Position numbers and translations under genes: made by a program. Under the pieces are notes generated by a model. It did no database searches. It saw only the letters and a list, made by a program, of their open reading frames with translations, and had not been told where the DNA came from. From Diphasiastrum complanatum (Eukaryota; Streptophyta; Lycopodiopsida; Lycopodiales; Lycopodiaceae): DNA of 64,000 nt. Numbering within the stretch: the stretch's first letter is position 1; each line of letters opens with the position of its first letter. The stretch lies in assembly GCA_029204225.1 (NCBI GenBank), contig CM055112.1:29972203-30036202 (forward strand), written 5' to 3'. Below are positions 31,382 through 42,705 of this stretch, in pieces.

Positions 31382-33239
31382 TATAGTTTGATTCGAGATT
31401 TGACAGATTTTCTTTTTGGTTTCGTTTATCATATCAAATATACCCAACATGGGTTCAAATATTCTCTCGATAGTTTGGTGTTGCTCCACATAGCACTTGT
31501 AGGGGTTGGAATGCCAAGAAATAATCAAAATTATTTGAGATATTTATATATTAAAGAGGTAAAAATTGGTTGATGTTTGTTCAGCATTTCACATGATATT
31601 TTGTGCTGACTTCAATCTATAGATTTCATCCTTCTTGTACCTTGTATCATATATATAGATTATGTTTGTTCTACCCCTTTTTAGAGATCTAGGACCAATT
31701 TTAGCATGTGCCATGCCTCAATTTCTTGGGATTAGACACTATTCAAAGTGCTTTGTTCTCAGAAATTTTTTGCCATATGTAGTCCCTTAAAGAAGTTCTA
31801 TCAAATTGTAGGCAAAAACTTTTCTGACACCGACTTGAATTTCTTGCATGACAATTTGTATTCTTCGGTTGAAAATACGATCCTTGACAAAATTTTCAAA
31901 GACAAGGCCATAGCCCTATCATTTTAACCACCCACATTTGGAGGAGCATCCATAGGTGATGGTTGAAGGCCTGATTTGAGGCTAATGATAGGCCAAAAGT
32001 GATAGTCATTTGGTAGCTGTAGAGACGGAATAGAGAAGCGTGTATTGTGTTTTTTCTATTGCATGATGTGGAGGCTACAAGCATCTGTTTTCAGCATTTT
32101 CTATAGCTAAGATTTATTGTGATAGAGCTGGAAACATTGGCTTACAGCTCTTTTGCATACTTTTTAGCTCATGGAGTTTTGTCATCCAACATAGCGAGGA
32201 GCTACATTGCGAGGAGAGAAGAATCTGGACTCCATGAATGAATGGTGATTAGTGAAGTTTTCATGAGAGTTATAGTAGGCAACATTGTAGATAATGGTCT
32301 TGCATCTTTTTGGATTTAGGGTTGTTTATTATAGTTTGCTAACTGCACTTCCTCACTTCAGACTTCAGACTTCAGCCATGCTAGTGGAGGGTAGGGGTAT
32401 GTCGGAGGAGATGAAGATCTTGATTGGGGATGGTTTTTCCCCGTTTTGATCAGGATCATGGAGATGGCACTAGGCACGGTCTCCATTGTAAACACACTAA
32501 CTCTAACTCTCATGAGGGCTAGGTTACATTTAGTAGATCTTACGTGGCTGGATGGTAGGACATGCGGAATTGCTTTGTGCACACAAATCATTGAGGATTG
32601 GGCTAGGCTTTGCGTCAAGAGACTCGTGGTGAGACGGGCAGAGGTAGGCCTGGGAGTGGTCGTACACCCCCCGGCCCCATTCACATACAACATAAGTTAC
32701 AACAAAATGACAACGCACAACAATGTGTCATTGATGCATTTACTTCTTGCACTATTGTAGGTCCCTCCTAGCCATTATTATCAGATGCAGGGCCTTCTCA
32801 TCATTCACCTACAACACTGGCCCCTCCATCGCTTCTCCATTAAGTGTAGGGTAGGCCATCTAGGCTTCGATCTTCATTTGGTGCATATTAAGAACCTGCG
32901 AAAATTTCAGGAGCCTATGATTGCATCATCGCCTAGCTATGTGCTCCTACACATCTCTCATCAATCGTATGCTCATCCGATGTGCCTTTCCTTACATAAA
33001 GAATGGGCCAATTGTGTTACACTCCTGCCACTTGTCCTTGTGATCCTTGCCACTTGTCCCCCTATTGGCCCCCTATGGACCACCCTCAACATCATTTTGG
33101 ATGCTCTACCCTCAACAACTAGCGCGCTCTTGGGACTTACACTCAACAACATGTGTACTTTTGGGCATTCGTAGTAATTGCTCTCTAGATCTTCAAAACA
33201 TAGGCATTGCTTTCCCATTTTCCCCTCAAGGAATCTAGG
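31382..33239. other. No recognised gene
   Basis: AT-rich at the left, more mixed at 32.4-33.2 kb, where frames of 60-130 codons overlap on both strands without any domain. A short CTTCAGA repeat (three units) lies near 32356-32375. The right end borders a decayed gypsy pol and could include its lost integrase part. Confidence 0.4.
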
Positions 33240-34352
33240 AACCACTATGAAATTGAGTAAAAGCCAACTCGTTCGTAGGAATCTAGCTAAGGGGCACCAA
33301 CAACAACGTCAAGGTTTCCTTTTCAAGACCTTATATCATGTAAAAGTTTTGCACAGACTTAGGCGATTGAGCTTTTGGATCCCTACACTCAAGCTAATTA
33401 CACAAGTATTTTATATTTTTATAATATGCCAAAACTTCACAATTAGCACCACACAAGTACTGGCTTCAAGTTTTCAATGCATGAATAATTGAGAAGAGCT
33501 TAGAGGTATCATACCTTTGTTGAGCTACGTCTAGCTTTTATTTCTGAATGCAATGCATCTATGTAAATTGGAAGGTAGCTAGCCTCCCATTCGAAGTTAA
33601 TATTGCTCCTACTACAAAGTCACTACCACCCCCTCTCAACCACATATGGCTGACTGGGATTCACCACATTTAGTAACTGATAGCTAAGCTTGCCTTAGAG
33701 CATGAAAGCTCTCTTGCCTAGCCTTTTGCCATGAGAAATCCTTTCCCTTCCCTGTAAGATGGTCTAATCTTTGGAACAACAATGTTAGCATAACAATATT
33801 TGTGATAATAAGCACCCAAGTTTGAAGTTTAGACAAATTGATCAAAGCTAGCCATCCCAAAATAGGTTTCACATTTGTTGGATACATCTAGATTCCCTTT
33901 TGGATAAGTTTATGTTTGAAAAATTCACACTTTGATTTTTTAGCATATGATTAATGCTCTCTATATTTGGGACACCTCTTGAAGAAGTTATGAGTGTTCT
34001 ATTTTTGTTATACCATAGATGAGGATATCATCCAAAAAGATTACCATAAACTTGCCTAAATAGGGCCTTAGAACACATTAAATTCATGAAAGTTGTAGGA
34101 GCATTAGTAAGATCAAATGGCATTACCCTTAACTTGTAATGGCCATATTGAGTTTGTAAGTTGTTTGGGGTAGATCTTCAAGTCTAATTCAACCCTGATG
34201 ATGCCTAGGCTTTGAGTCGAATTTACTAACATACTTAGCCCTTTGAATTGATCAAACAACTCCACAACACTAGGTGTTGGGTACTTATTCTTGATCGTGA
34301 GCTTATTTAATCCCCTATATGTGACAAGCAAGTCTCTCCAAGCTCGTGAATC
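33240..34352 (-). pseudogene. Heavily decayed gypsy RT-RNase H (element K)
   Basis: Reading leftward on the minus strand: [50 protein letters not shown] (the catalytic box, about 34015-34060, still with both Asp), YAKKSKCEF, then RNase H traces (NPSQPYVVE, SDFVVGAIL, QQRYDTSKLFSIIHALK). Frameshifts and stops occur every 30-80 codons, so this is much older than its neighbours. The right end is cut by the LTR of element F, which therefore inserted into it. Confidence 0.75.
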
Positions 34353-34789
34353 CTAGAAGACCGGTGTGTAGAATGAACCTCCCAACCATAGGTTGAGTCC
34401 TTCTACCTGCTATTCCTGTCAACTGGCACATGGCATCCACATGTGGGTGATTAGTCCACTTGGCATGCATGACCCCTGTGACCTGTGAATACTAAGTGAC
34501 TCATAGGGTACCACCCCCGTGCCCCGCCAAAGACTTGTGACCCTCTTGGTCACCCCGACTACTTGTCGGCTAGCCACTTGTCACTAACAACTAGGGTCCC
34601 GACGGTCAAGACATACCAAATCTCTGACAGCTTGTCGGGCAGCCACACCGGATCACTGCTCGTGACGCACCGGTCCCAACTTGGGACAGATGTCCTCGTC
34701 GGTCACCGACCCTTGCCAATACTAAGCCTCAGGCCCTTTGGTAACCGACCGTGCCGAGATCATGATAGAGCCGTAAATGGGCTCTAACA
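34353..34789 (-). repeat. 3' LTR of element F
   Basis: The right end is exact: on the minus strand a purine tract is followed by TGTTAGAGCCC (LTR start at 34789). The left end lies between 34353 and 34365, where RT sequence of element K begins. GC-rich with several CTTGTCGG words. Confidence 0.7.
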
Positions 34790-34806
34790 ATCTTTCCCTC
34801 CTCTGG
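34790..34806 (-). promoter_or_regulatory. Polypurine tract of element F
   Basis: Minus strand AGAGGAGGGAAAGA directly before the LTR start. Confidence 0.75.
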
Positions 34807-34810
34807 CAAG

Positions 34811-36110
34811 TCATCGGTCCTTGATGACAAACTCTGGGTAAGACTTCTGCAACACCTGCCACGTCTCCCAGGTAGCATCTGACAACGGATGTGCTTTCCA
34901 AGTTACTAGATACTCTTGAAGGAGGCGATTACACAAGCGTCGCTCCCTTCGATCCAAGACTTGTTCTGGCCCATAACCTGTGGTGTTTTTCTCTTCTGGA
35001 GGCACTAGACCTTCCACCAGGCTATTGCCATCGTGCAAACATTTCTTCAGTTTGCTAACATGGAATATTGGATGCACCTTGCATCCCACAAGTAGTTGTA
35101 GCTTATAAGCTACTTGGCTCACCTTCTTAATAATCAACCATGGTCCACAATACCTAGGAGATAACTTGGCACACTTTCCTGTGCGTAGCACCTTCGACTT
35201 CGAAGGGACTAGTAAATACACCCAATCTCCATTCTCAAATTCCCGATAGGTACAGTTCTCACGGGTATAACTCTCTGCCCTAGCTACAGCCTTGGACAAG
35301 TTATCTCGTGCCATCTCTAGCTTCTGCTGCATCTGAGCCAAAAACTCTACAACATTAGATACCCTATGTGGAATCCCTATGACTGCAGGACCAAGTGGCC
35401 TGAAACCATAATTGAGCTCAAATGGACTCAATCCAGTGGACACATGTCTCTTATCATTGTACGCGAACTCCAATAGCAGTAAATGCTTTACCCCGTCTAT
35501 TTGCGTACTACTAACATATGCCCTAAGCATATCTTCCAAGATCTGATTCACTCGCTATGTCTGACCATCCGTCTCAGGATGCTCAGAGCTACTCATCCGC
35601 AACTGTGTTCCCAGCTTTCTCGTAAACTTGGGATCCCTGTCAGAAACAATGGACTTTGGAAGGCCATGTAACCTGACAATATTCTCAATAAACAACTCAG
35701 CAACTTGCAGAGCTGTGACCTTCTTGGTCGTTGCGATGAAATGAGCCATCTTGGAAAACCTGTCTCCACTACCATAACGGAATTGAATCTCTTCTGGGTC
35801 TTGGGTAGCCCAACAATAAAATCCATAGAGATGCTTTCCCACCTTCCTGTAGGTATCTCAAGTGGATGTAGCAAGCCCGGAGGACTTGCTCTCTCGGCCT
35901 TGTTCACTTGACAAGCCGTGCAACGTTGGACGTACTCTCTTACATCTCGTTGCAATCATGGTCAGAAATAATGCCTTCTTAAAAGCTCACTAGTCTTATC
36001 AATACCAGGGTGCCATGTGCAGGGACTATCATGGCATTCATGAAGTATCTTACGACGAAGATCCTTCGGGTCTGGCATGAAAACTCTTCCATTTGCTAAT
36101 AACATACCAT
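34811..36110 (-). pseudogene. Gypsy integrase and chromodomain of element F
   Basis: From 36110 leftward: HECHDSPCTWHPGIDKT and YVQRCTACQVNKAERA (HHCC zinc finger), [20 protein letters not shown] (first catalytic Asp), [10 protein letters not shown] (second Asp), HPETDGQT, then, after a stop at about 35555, MNQILEDMLRAYV, SPFELNYGFRPLGP, KLSPRYCGPWLIIKKVSQ, FHVSKLKKCL and a C-terminal chromodomain (QEYLVTWKAHPLSDATWE). It ends VIKDR next to the polypurine tract. Stops and shifts near 35555, 35760 and 35970 break it. Confidence 0.9.
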
Positions 36111-36120
36111 CCGTGACGGT

Positions 36121-37041
36121 TTATGTTAGATATGTATTGGTGTGTGCCTCTACGGAAGCGACAACCTCGACTGACTCTTCCGTTTGGTCGACTACCTTGC
36201 GTGCATTAGGCCACACACGCTGACAATGTGGGTCCTTTTCTTGAGCCTTCTTAATCTCCTCCATGAGACCACTATCAACCACAGTAAAGCTCATCTGATG
36301 CAGTATATGAGATAGTGCATCAGCAGCCACATTTTCCTTCCCTCTTCGGAAGCGAATTTCCAAGTGAAATTCCTGCATCAGCGCAGCCCACCGAGCTTGG
36401 TGGCCTTTCAAATCTAGTTGAGTGCAAAAATACTTTAAAGTTTGATGATCTGTGTACACATAAAACTCGGCGCCATATAAATAATATCTCCACACCTTGA
36501 GCGCATGTATAATCGCATACAACTCTTGCTCATGCGTGGGATATCTCTGTTGAGCTGGTGTTAACTTTTTACTCTCAAAGGCTACTGGTCTACCCTCTTG
36601 GATCAGCACTGCACCTATGGCAATGCCACTTGCATCATAATGACCGAAATGGGTTTGGAAGGCCGTCTTCTGGACGTCTTCATCTCGAATCCGTATTTGA
36701 TGATATCCACTTTTGAGATCTTTACAATGATCTTATTCAATCCTCTGTAATCTACACACATCCGGAAACTACCATCCTTTTTCTTGACAAGTAAAATAGG
36801 AGAGGCGAAAGGTGAATAACTAGGACGGATGTACCCCAACTTGAGATACTCCTCCAACATCTTTCTGACTTCCTCTTCCTCTTTTAGGCTCATCCTATAA
36901 GGAGGCCTACATACCGGGCTTGCGCCTGGAATGAGCTCAATACGATGATCAACGTTCCGACTAGGTGGCAAGCCCTCTGGCATATTACTAATTAGCACGT
37001 GTTTAAACTGAGTGCAAATGGACTTCTCCAACTCACTTGCT
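36121..37041 (-). pseudogene. Gypsy RT-RNase H of element F with two RT deletions
   Basis: RT begins MPEGLPPSRNVDHRIELIPG and continues to [20 protein letters not shown]. It then jumps to [16 protein letters not shown] in another frame, and after [12 protein letters not shown] jumps straight to [16 protein letters not shown] of the RNase H. The first deletion removes the helix after LNK, the second removes LPFGLTNAP and the whole catalytic YxDD box. The RNase H is intact in outline ([20 protein letters not shown]). The 5' end stops at about 37041; gag, protease and 5' LTR are absent. Confidence 0.9.
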
Positions 37042-38720
37042 GTTATTTTTATTTATTTATACAAAAAACATTTCTGAATGATTTGTGGGTTGTTACATTT
37101 TATGCTTTGAGTTCTTTGTAGGAGAGACTCATCTTTCATTTCCTTCAGAGAAGTGCCTTTCATCTATTTCATACTCAATAGTTGATGATCATACAAAATT
37201 TTTGTTGGAGATTTTTATATGACTATGAGGTTGGCTATTCGTGATTGTTATATATGATGCTTTATGCGATATTACATTCATAAGTTTATGGTAATTTTAA
37301 GAAGAACAAACTTATGTACAAAACACGTCATTTGTCTTACATGGTCCAATAATTTTACCTAGAGAGAGGGGTTCCTTCAATAATATTTCCTTTTTTCCAT
37401 AGATTCATTGGATGTCTTTTGAATTATTTCTTCTACAATAGCTTATGGAAAGGGATTGTGAATTGCACATGGTTGACTCATGCTTTCTTACCTAGTGAAA
37501 ATATTTAGTCTGAGTCATAGAATGGTTGATGCAATAAACGTTTAACGATCATACATGTATAAATGCAAAATGTAGCAAATTTTTGAAAGCTCGTGCTGAA
37601 AGATGTGTGTCTATTATTAGGTTACGGAAGAGCTCCATCCACCACCTCATGGAGAAATTAGAGTTGTCATCAAGGCTATCGGACTTAATTTTGCTGATGG
37701 TATATACACTAAGTAAACAATTTCAAACGAATTGTTGGTTACTCAATAAGTTGTTTCATTGTTCTAAAAAATGCATTGATTTAAATTTGAGTTTAGCTTA
37801 GATAGGATAAGGTCATCATACTTCGATTCAGTTTGCTAATTGGATGTGAATGTTATTGGGCTTTCAATCAAAAAATCAACATGTATTTGCAATGTGATGT
37901 TGTAATGAACTAGAAATCTAGACATTTGCCATGCATGTTATTAAGAAAACATACAAAAGTCAGTTTCCATGAGAGTCGAAAGAGTCAATTCTAGATGTGT
38001 CGTGATGATCATCACCCAGCTGTCGTATGAGCTTGGCAAGCTTGTAACCAGTTGCATCACTGCGTCTTGATCATCTATGACAGATCCGACAACGACCATT
38101 TGCTTTAGCAGGTACTTGAATTGATTGATGTGATTCTGTAGGGTGAATCATCCTTGAAAGAAATTGACATCCTTGAGAAAGTATGTAGCCTCAAGAAGGT
38201 CAAGATAAAAACTCTCTTTTTTAAGCACATCGTCAGACTTTTCTATTTCATTATAATTTATCATAAAACATATGACATTGAATGAACTCCAGTGACTAGT
38301 TTTTAATCACTTGATGAGAAAAACTTCGCCTAATATCAATATTGTTGTGGTATATGTTTGTGAAGGAAGGATAATCATTATTAGATTCATATGAAGCCTC
38401 CCAGACATACATAGGTCTTTTCTAAAGTAAGGCACTTTTTTGTTCCATTTGAAGAAGCTATTTCATTTATGGGTAATCGAATTTGCAACCTTTGTCTTTG
38501 GAACCTACATAAGGGTAAGTTTTTGATACTTTGTGCCATTGATGCCCTGGAACGCATTTCGGGTCAACCCACATTCCGAAACTCTCATTTTTTTGCGTTG
38601 CACAGATTGCTTCCGCCCCTTCTACTGCTACTTCGGCCATTGCTGTGGATTTTACAGCTTTCCGCCTCCTATCGCACTCACGATCATCTCTGCCTTTTTT
38701 CCCCAGTTCCCTCTACAGAA
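37042..38720. other. No recognised gene; leader of H1 at the right end
   Basis: AT-rich until about 38500, then richer in GC and pyrimidines. The last 150 bases before 38721 (CTTCCGCCCCTTCTACTGC and similar) resemble the pyrimidine-rich stretch before the start codon of H2. Confidence 0.4.
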
Positions 38721-39377
38721 ATGATGCATTCCAACCTTGCCGATCTGTGGGGCGAGGTGGACATTGTCAGGCGGGTTCCCGACAAGTCCAACAAATCCGG
38801 TGCAAAGATCGTGCGCTGCTGATATTGCTTGGTTGAGTTCAGTGCCACCCTCACTCGCCTTAAAGGCCACCTACCTGGCGCACGTGCCAAAAATGGCTGC
38901 ACACTGAATGCTGCCCCTTGTACCAGCATGTCCGTTCCTGTCAGGCAGCGACTTCTGGACACCTACGGGCCACGTCTTGTGGCGGGGGAGAACACCATTT
39001 CGGAGGGTGTTCTCCGGTTTTGCACCGCGCCTTACGTGGTTGACCCCGAGTTGCTGCCTGCTTGGCTGGCACGCACGAGGAGAGGGAGTGCATCCTCGTC
39101 CAGTCCCTTTGTCTCTCACCCCCCTCAGACAGTTCCGCTAGACGCATCTCCATCTGCACCCATTCCGGTGGATCCCGTCCCATCTCGTCCGCCAGTTGCC
39201 ACTGCGGTTCCACCACCACCCACTGTTGCTCGCACTCCCCCAGTTTACGACTTTCTCATGGACTCTCCACAGCCCGAGCAGGAGCAGGTCGGGGATGCCA
39301 GTGACGATGCCTTCCAGGATGTTGAGGAGATCCCTTCCTCCCTCCCTTCCCATCCGGATGACCTCCCTAGCCAGTAG
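38721..39377 (+). pseudogene. hAT-type transposase H1, BED zinc finger and Pro-rich linker (5' part)
   Basis: From the ATG: ADLWGEVDIVRRVPDKSNKS, then GAKIVRC-stop-YC, then SATLTRLKGHLPGA. C-x-x-C followed by the spaced His is a BED-type finger, the DNA-binding start of hAT transposases; the stop TGA at 38820-38822 stands where H2 has the Arg of CRFC, so CGA became TGA. A Pro/Ser/Val-rich linker follows and ends at DLPSQ with a stop. Start and order match H2 (PELWGEVDQDPEF). The continuation lies beyond element D1 at 42.6 kb. Confidence 0.75.
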
Positions 39378-39428
39378 TTTTTGTATCCCATGCCAGATGT
39401 TCCCCCTCCACCAGTGCATCCCACTTAT

Positions 39429-39778
39429 TGTTACGAGCTCGTAACCAGTGCCGAACCCTAGAGAACACAGATAGGATAGATACCACAGTCAGGGTCGTGT
39501 CCAGCGTACATGACCAACAGGGCAAGACAGTGTGAGTAGTGTGCCCTAGCACGGTCCATAGCCATGAGGGGCCTAACACAGCCTAGGGACCCTGTCAGCA
39601 GGATAGGGCCCCCATTTGGGTCCCGACGTGCAGTCGGCCACGTCAGTGACACGTGGCCGACACTTGGCAATAGCAGTCCTCACACTGGGCTAGGAGGGGC
39701 TTACTCTATATCAGGGAGTAAGCAAGGTTGGGTGGATCAGTTAGTGTTTGCCCTACTGTGGTGTTAGGATCTATTACA
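39429..39778 (+). repeat. 5' LTR of D1 (350 bp)
   Basis: TGTTACGAGCTCG to CTATTACA. Close relatives: 51790-52145 (reverse) and 53342-53699. Contains GACACGTGGCCGACACTTGG and ACTCTATATCAGGGAGTA. Confidence 0.9.
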
Positions 39779-39779
39779 C

Positions 39780-39792
39780 TGGTATCAGAGCC
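39780..39792 (+). promoter_or_regulatory. Primer-binding site of D1
   Basis: TGGTATCAGAGCC one base after the LTR. Confidence 0.9.
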
Positions 39793-40712
39793 ATCTCCAT
39801 CCTAGGGAGTTTAATAGCAGTAGTAGAGAAAGCTATCAGAAGGCAGGAAAGATTTCTCAGATTCTCAGGAAAGAATTGAGGAGGAAAATCGCTGTAGGAA
39901 CAGCTTTCAAATCCTTGAAATTTGTTGGGAATTTACAGTTGTTTGAGGCACAATCCCTTGTACAGGCTCAGCGCTGAAAAATCAGGGATTTACCCTTGAT
40001 TTTTATGTATCAATTGTGGATTTTTGAGCAAATTCTAAATAGAAAACGTGGAGCAGGTCCAGCACTGCCAAATTGGGTGGAAACTTTGATTTTGGAGTGA
40101 AATTTTCCGGAATTTGGAGCGGATCTGAGACAGAATCTTGGGTGCAGGTCCAGCGCTGAAGGTGTTGCTAGAAAATCAGATTTTGAGAGGGATTTTGGGT
40201 CTCAAAGTAAGCAAAAACGAGTAGCAACATTCCTGGTCAGGCAGCGAGGGCAGCCAGTAGCCCCAAATTGTTGGTTTAAATATTTTTTTGAGCCTTCACA
40301 CGTGTTTTTCAGATCAGAAACCTCAAATAGAATTTCAGTCAGATCAGTGAGCAGTTCCCTCTATAAATTCAGAAATCCAGAGCACATTTTGCGCTTCAAA
40401 CCCGAGTCTTTTGGAGCAGCAGACCCACAGCTCAATCAGCGAGGGTGGTCAGAGGTTCAAATCAGATTTTATCCTACAAATTCGAGTTTTGAATTCTGAT
40501 TTTTCCGGACAGCAGGTCTGAAATTTGCAGTAAAAGAGCTGAGAGGGCTTTTCTTGATATTTTCTTTGGAAGTACAGTCTACAGAAACAGCTAAGTTTTC
40601 TTTCCCTCCTTTGTACAGCTAAGTCATCTTTCCTTTCCCTTGTACAGTTGTAAATTAGTCTTTTAGACTTTTTTCCTTCAGAAGTTAAGGTAGCTCTCTT
40701 TCAATTCCGAAG
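39793..40712 (+). repeat. D1 leader with CAGCGCT/CAGCGAG words every 91 bp
   Basis: CAGCGCT at 39969, CAGCACT at 40060, CAGCGCT at 40151 and CAGCGAG at 40242: three successive intervals of exactly 91. CAGCGAG recurs at 40437. Between them, words such as GATTTT and TTTGAGC recur. Non-coding. Confidence 0.75.
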
Positions 40713-42161
40713 ATGACCACTCCTCAGGGACCTGATCAACCCCAGGAGAGAGGCTTCGACGAACTTGAAACAGAAGCCTTGGCTTACAGAAAAGGGAAGG
40801 AACCCATGGAAGTGGAAGAACAGGAACAGTTCACCGAAGAACTCGACGAACTGGTTACCAAGGAGCAGTTTCTCCAATTGGTAACAGAAGTGGATGAACT
40901 AAAGTTGGCATTAGCCAATTTCAAGTCCAGTGTGGACGACTCGTTTGCTGAACTCAAAAACTTGATTTTGAGTTCCGCGAAAGGAAGCCTTCCCTCCACT
41001 TCTCAGTTATCCCCTTCTCCACTTCCATCACTTTCGGGTGAGACTTTGCGGTCTCACCCCAGTGTTTTTAAAGATTTAAAACCTCCTACTTTTAATGGGG
41101 AAGAGAAGGATAGAAATGCAGATATTCTACAAACCTTCCTCAGCAAATGGAAGAACATTCATGCTCTTAAACAGACCCCTGACCATTTGCAAGCTATTGA
41201 GGCCAGTCTTTCCTTAGGGCCTATGGCCTATAAGTGGTGGTTAAATCTCCAGGAGACTGGGCAGACTCCCCGGTCATGGAAAGCTTTTGAAGAAGCTTTC
41301 CTAAGAGAATTTCTACCAGAAAATGAACTTGATAGAGCCTGGGAAGCCTGGGAAAGAACAGTAATGGACAAGTCCCTCATCCAATATATCTCGCAGTATC
41401 GAGAGGCAATTTTAAAGATTAAAAATATGGATGACTATCAGAAAATTAGGGGATTTGTCCGTGGGCTCAAAGATGAATATAAAGTAGAGGTCCAGAGAAA
41501 CTCGCCTACTACCCTTGAGCAAGCTCTCAGATATGCTCAAATCTATGATGATTCAGTGGGTAGGAAGAGGGCGAGACAACAACCACTTTCTGAGCAGCCT
41601 CCTCAGAAAGACTTTCAATTTAAAAAGAAATTTTTAAAAAGAAAGAAAGAAGATAAATTTAAAAGTGAAGCTCCTCAGAAATGCCCTTCACTCATACAAC
41701 CCTTAAAACCAGATGATTTTGAGAAAGCCAAACAAGAACGTTTGTGCTTTGTGTGTATGGGCAAGGGACACACAGTCAGACAATGTCCCAAGGGGCCTTT
41801 CACTAAAAAAGATAAGAAAGATAAAAAACAAGTTCATCTTGTTCAGAATGTATGTTTCCCCAGTGACTCGGCAGCTTCCGAGATCAAAGTGTATCGTGAA
41901 GATCATGAACACTGTTGTCAGCTGACCTCTGCAATGCTAGCGAGACCCTTCAGCTTTGGGCTGCATGACCTAGTACGTGTGCATGGGAAAGTTGGTAACC
42001 AGTCAGTAAGAGTTCTGGTTGATGATGGGGCAACCCATAATTTCATCAACTACACCCTGGTTAAAAAGCTTAAACTACCAGAAGTACCTAGTCAGCATAG
42101 GTACATAGTTTCATTAGCTAAGGGTGAAGATAAAAAAATATGGGAAACTATGGTAAGTTGA
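40713..42161 (+). CDS. Gag and protease of D1
   Basis: 482 residues. N-terminus MTTPQGPDQPQERGFDELE; acidic coiled part (KEQFLQLVTEVDELKLALAN); Gag core about residues 130-290 (LKPPTFNGEEKDRNADILQ, SLGPMAYKWWLNLQ, FLREFLPENELDRAWE, YISQYREAILKIKNMDDYQ, LEQALRYAQIYDD). A Lys-rich linker leads to an intact knuckle CFVCMGKGHTVRQC, then the protease box VRVLVDDGATHNFINYT. The frame stops at 42161 because 4 bp are missing compared with D3 (ATGGTAAGTTG here, ATGGTAAGTAAGTT there). Assembles particles and binds RNA in an active element. Confidence 0.9.
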   Translation: MTTPQGPDQPQERGFDELETEALAYRKGKEPMEVEEQEQFTEELDELVTKEQFLQLVTEVDELKLALANFKSSVDDSFAELKNLILSSAKGSLPSTSQLSPSPLPSLSGETLRSHPSVFKDLKPPTFNGEEKDRNADILQTFLSKWKNIHALKQTPDHLQAIEASLSLGPMAYKWWLNLQETGQTPRSWKAFEEAFLREFLPENELDRAWEAWERTVMDKSLIQYISQYREAILKIKNMDDYQKIRGFVRGLKDEYKVEVQRNSPTTLEQALRYAQIYDDSVGRKRARQQPLSEQPPQKDFQFKKKFLKRKKEDKFKSEAPQKCPSLIQPLKPDDFEKAKQERLCFVCMGKGHTVRQCPKGPFTKKDKKDKKQVHLVQNVCFPSDSAASEIKVYREDHEHCCQLTSAMLARPFSFGLHDLVRVHGKVGNQSVRVLVDDGATHNFINYTLVKKLKLPEVPSQHRYIVSLAKGEDKKIWETMVS

Positions 42162-42560
42162 ATCTTGGTATTCAAGGGTACCAATATGAAATAAACTTTC
42201 AGATAATGCACCTGGATCGAACAGATATTGTTCACGGGAGAGATTGGCTCTATAGTTTAGGACCTTCCCTCCACAGAAACTATCAGGAGAACACCCTCAG
42301 CTTTCAGCATAAAGGCCGAGAGATCCAGTTGCATGGGGAGCATGATGTTCCCAACAGTCCTATGGTCTGCAGTTCAGAGCTCTGTCAGCTAATCGGAGAC
42401 GAAGACCATCAGGTATTCTTATGTGACTTTCAGTTTATTCCTGAAGTTTCTATTTCCAGTTCTATTCAGCAGAAAATCAGTAAATTAGAAACTTTATTGT
42501 CTAAATTTAAAGATGTTTTTCCTGAAGATTTGCCACATGGTTTACCACCTAGCAGAGAGG
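42140..42560 (+). pseudogene. Protease end and RT start of D1, truncated
   Basis: Continues in the shifted frame: LNLGIQGYQYEINFQIMHLD, GRDWLYSLGPSLHR, then KFKDVFPEDLPHGLPPSRE, the conserved start of gypsy RT. After this residue the match ends and hAT-type sequence starts. Confidence 0.85.
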
Positions 42561-42705
42561 ACCGTATAGGCCGGTCTCTCCAGCGTTCCAAGCCAGGTAT
42601 AACTTTTTTCCGTCTCACCATCCTTACTTCCATTTCGCACTCTGTTTCGTCTTGCTGCCGCAACACGATGGTATGTAACTGTTTCCTCCGCGTGGTTTGG
42701 TCCAG

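Larger units (their letters stand above)
39429..42560 (+). mobile_element. Gypsy element D1, 5' half only, inserted in H1
   Basis: LTR, primer site, leader, gag, protease and the first residues of the RT spacer. The match ends at about 42560 and H1-type sequence follows. The flanking hAT text and the LTR are both in forward orientation. No 3' LTR is adjacent. Confidence 0.85.

Noticed and set aside
32446-33245. Frames of 60-130 codons on both strands
   Set aside because: They overlap each other on opposite strands and show no conserved motif.
39138-39419. Reverse frames over the H1 Pro-rich linker
   Set aside because: Shadows of the GC-rich forward H1 frame, without features of their own.
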